Below, one piece after another: positions 23,319 through 23,367 of a stretch of 23,367 nt of DNA; the stretch's first letter is position 1, and every line of letters starts with the position of its first letter. The position numbers and the translations under genes were made by a program. The notes beneath the pieces were generated by a model, which had not been told where the DNA came from, did not search any database, and saw only the letters and a list, made by a program, of their open reading frames with translations. The DNA lies in NCBI GenBank assembly GCA_003153055.1, contig PMBV01000436.1, positions 7,608-30,974 on the forward strand. Direction: 5' to 3'. The DNA is from Myxococcales bacterium. GTDB lineage: Bacteria > Myxococcota > Myxococcia > Myxococcales > Myxococcaceae.

Positions 23319-23367
23319 TGAACGTACCGACCTCGAGGCCTGGTCACTCCCCAGCCCTGTCATCACG
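23319..23367. repeat. 49-bp dispersed repeat, copy B (cut by window edge)
   Basis: Matches 7057-7105 at 46 of 49 positions in the same orientation. It ends at the window edge inside CCTGTCATCACG, the left arm of the hairpin seen complete at 7094-7135, so the same hairpin may continue beyond the window. Confidence 0.85.

Larger units (their letters stand above)
22173..23367. other. Gene-poor region of about 1.2 kb filled with structured repeats
   Basis: No open frame here looks like a real protein. The longest (minus strand 22211-22948) is Arg/Pro/Ser-rich and repeats itself because it crosses the repeat copies. Content: an inverted 58-bp pair, three copies of the ~95-bp structured repeat, a hairpin-rich block between two of them, and the right-edge copy of the 49-bp repeat. 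A low-confidence 67-aa frame (minus, 23347-23144, GTG start) begins in that 49-bp repeat and has unusual codons such as aga and gga. Confidence 0.65.

Overview
The window is a GC-rich, gene-dense chromosomal segment that most resembles a myxobacterium (Myxococcota, probably Cystobacterineae). This is an inference from several traits: a mevalonate-pathway HMG-CoA synthase, proline-rich lipoproteins, Asp-Ala-Gly low-complexity linkers, a PQQ-repeat lipoprotein, two site-2 proteases and an FtsH-like AAA+ operon. No rRNA, tRNA, CRISPR array, recognisable transposase, integrase or phage gene was seen.

Layout. Positions 1-854 (minus) hold the N-terminal part of an alpha-phosphoglucomutase cut by the window edge. 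It diverges from a zinc-ribbon/DUF4328-like membrane protein (1094-1780, plus). A repeat-bearing spacer (1781-2060) follows. Next comes a minus-strand run, read from right to left: a 41-aa membrane peptide, a YdjM/DUF457-like membrane protein, a two-domain anthraniloyl-CoA (salicylyl-CoA) monooxygenase/old-yellow-enzyme fusion, and a CrtI-like FAD oxidoreductase. A gene-poor kilobase (6749-7713) carries a long perfect hairpin. A tautomerase (plus) then faces a second minus-strand run of site-2 protease with CBS domains, HMG-CoA synthase and PQQ-repeat lipoprotein (12266-8113).

From 12430 to 15951 the plus strand carries a frameshifted secreted-type domain protein, an isoaspartyl peptidase/asparaginase, a small zinc-finger-like protein and tryptophan 2,3-dioxygenase. 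Convergent to these is a tight minus-strand operon (19894-15961): a coiled-coil protein, a soluble FtsH-like AAA+ metalloprotease, an 88-aa protein and a second site-2 protease. The start/stop contacts are very close, with a 7-nt gap, a TGATG overlap and a 16-nt gap between coding ends. Diverging from it are an endonuclease/exonuclease/phosphatase lipoprotein and an exported barrel-like protein (ATGA overlap).

How the genes fit together. Tryptophan 2,3-dioxygenase opens the kynurenine route to anthranilate, and the monooxygenase/OYE fusion acts on 2-aminobenzoyl-CoA, so two ends of aerobic tryptophan catabolism lie about 9 kb apart; the steps between are not in the window. The AAA+ protease, its two small partners and the intramembrane protease look like one proteolytic system and resemble the poorly characterised FtsH-type multi-component systems of multicellular bacteria.

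The most unusual non-coding signal is a family of structured, dispersed repeats. Three roughly 95-bp copies and a second inverted 58-bp pair crowd 22254-23136, and a diverged copy lies 20 kb away at 1927-2018. Separately, a 49-bp box at 7057-7105 recurs at 46 of 49 positions at the right edge (23319-23367). At its left-hand copy it runs into a long stem with an AT-rich loop.
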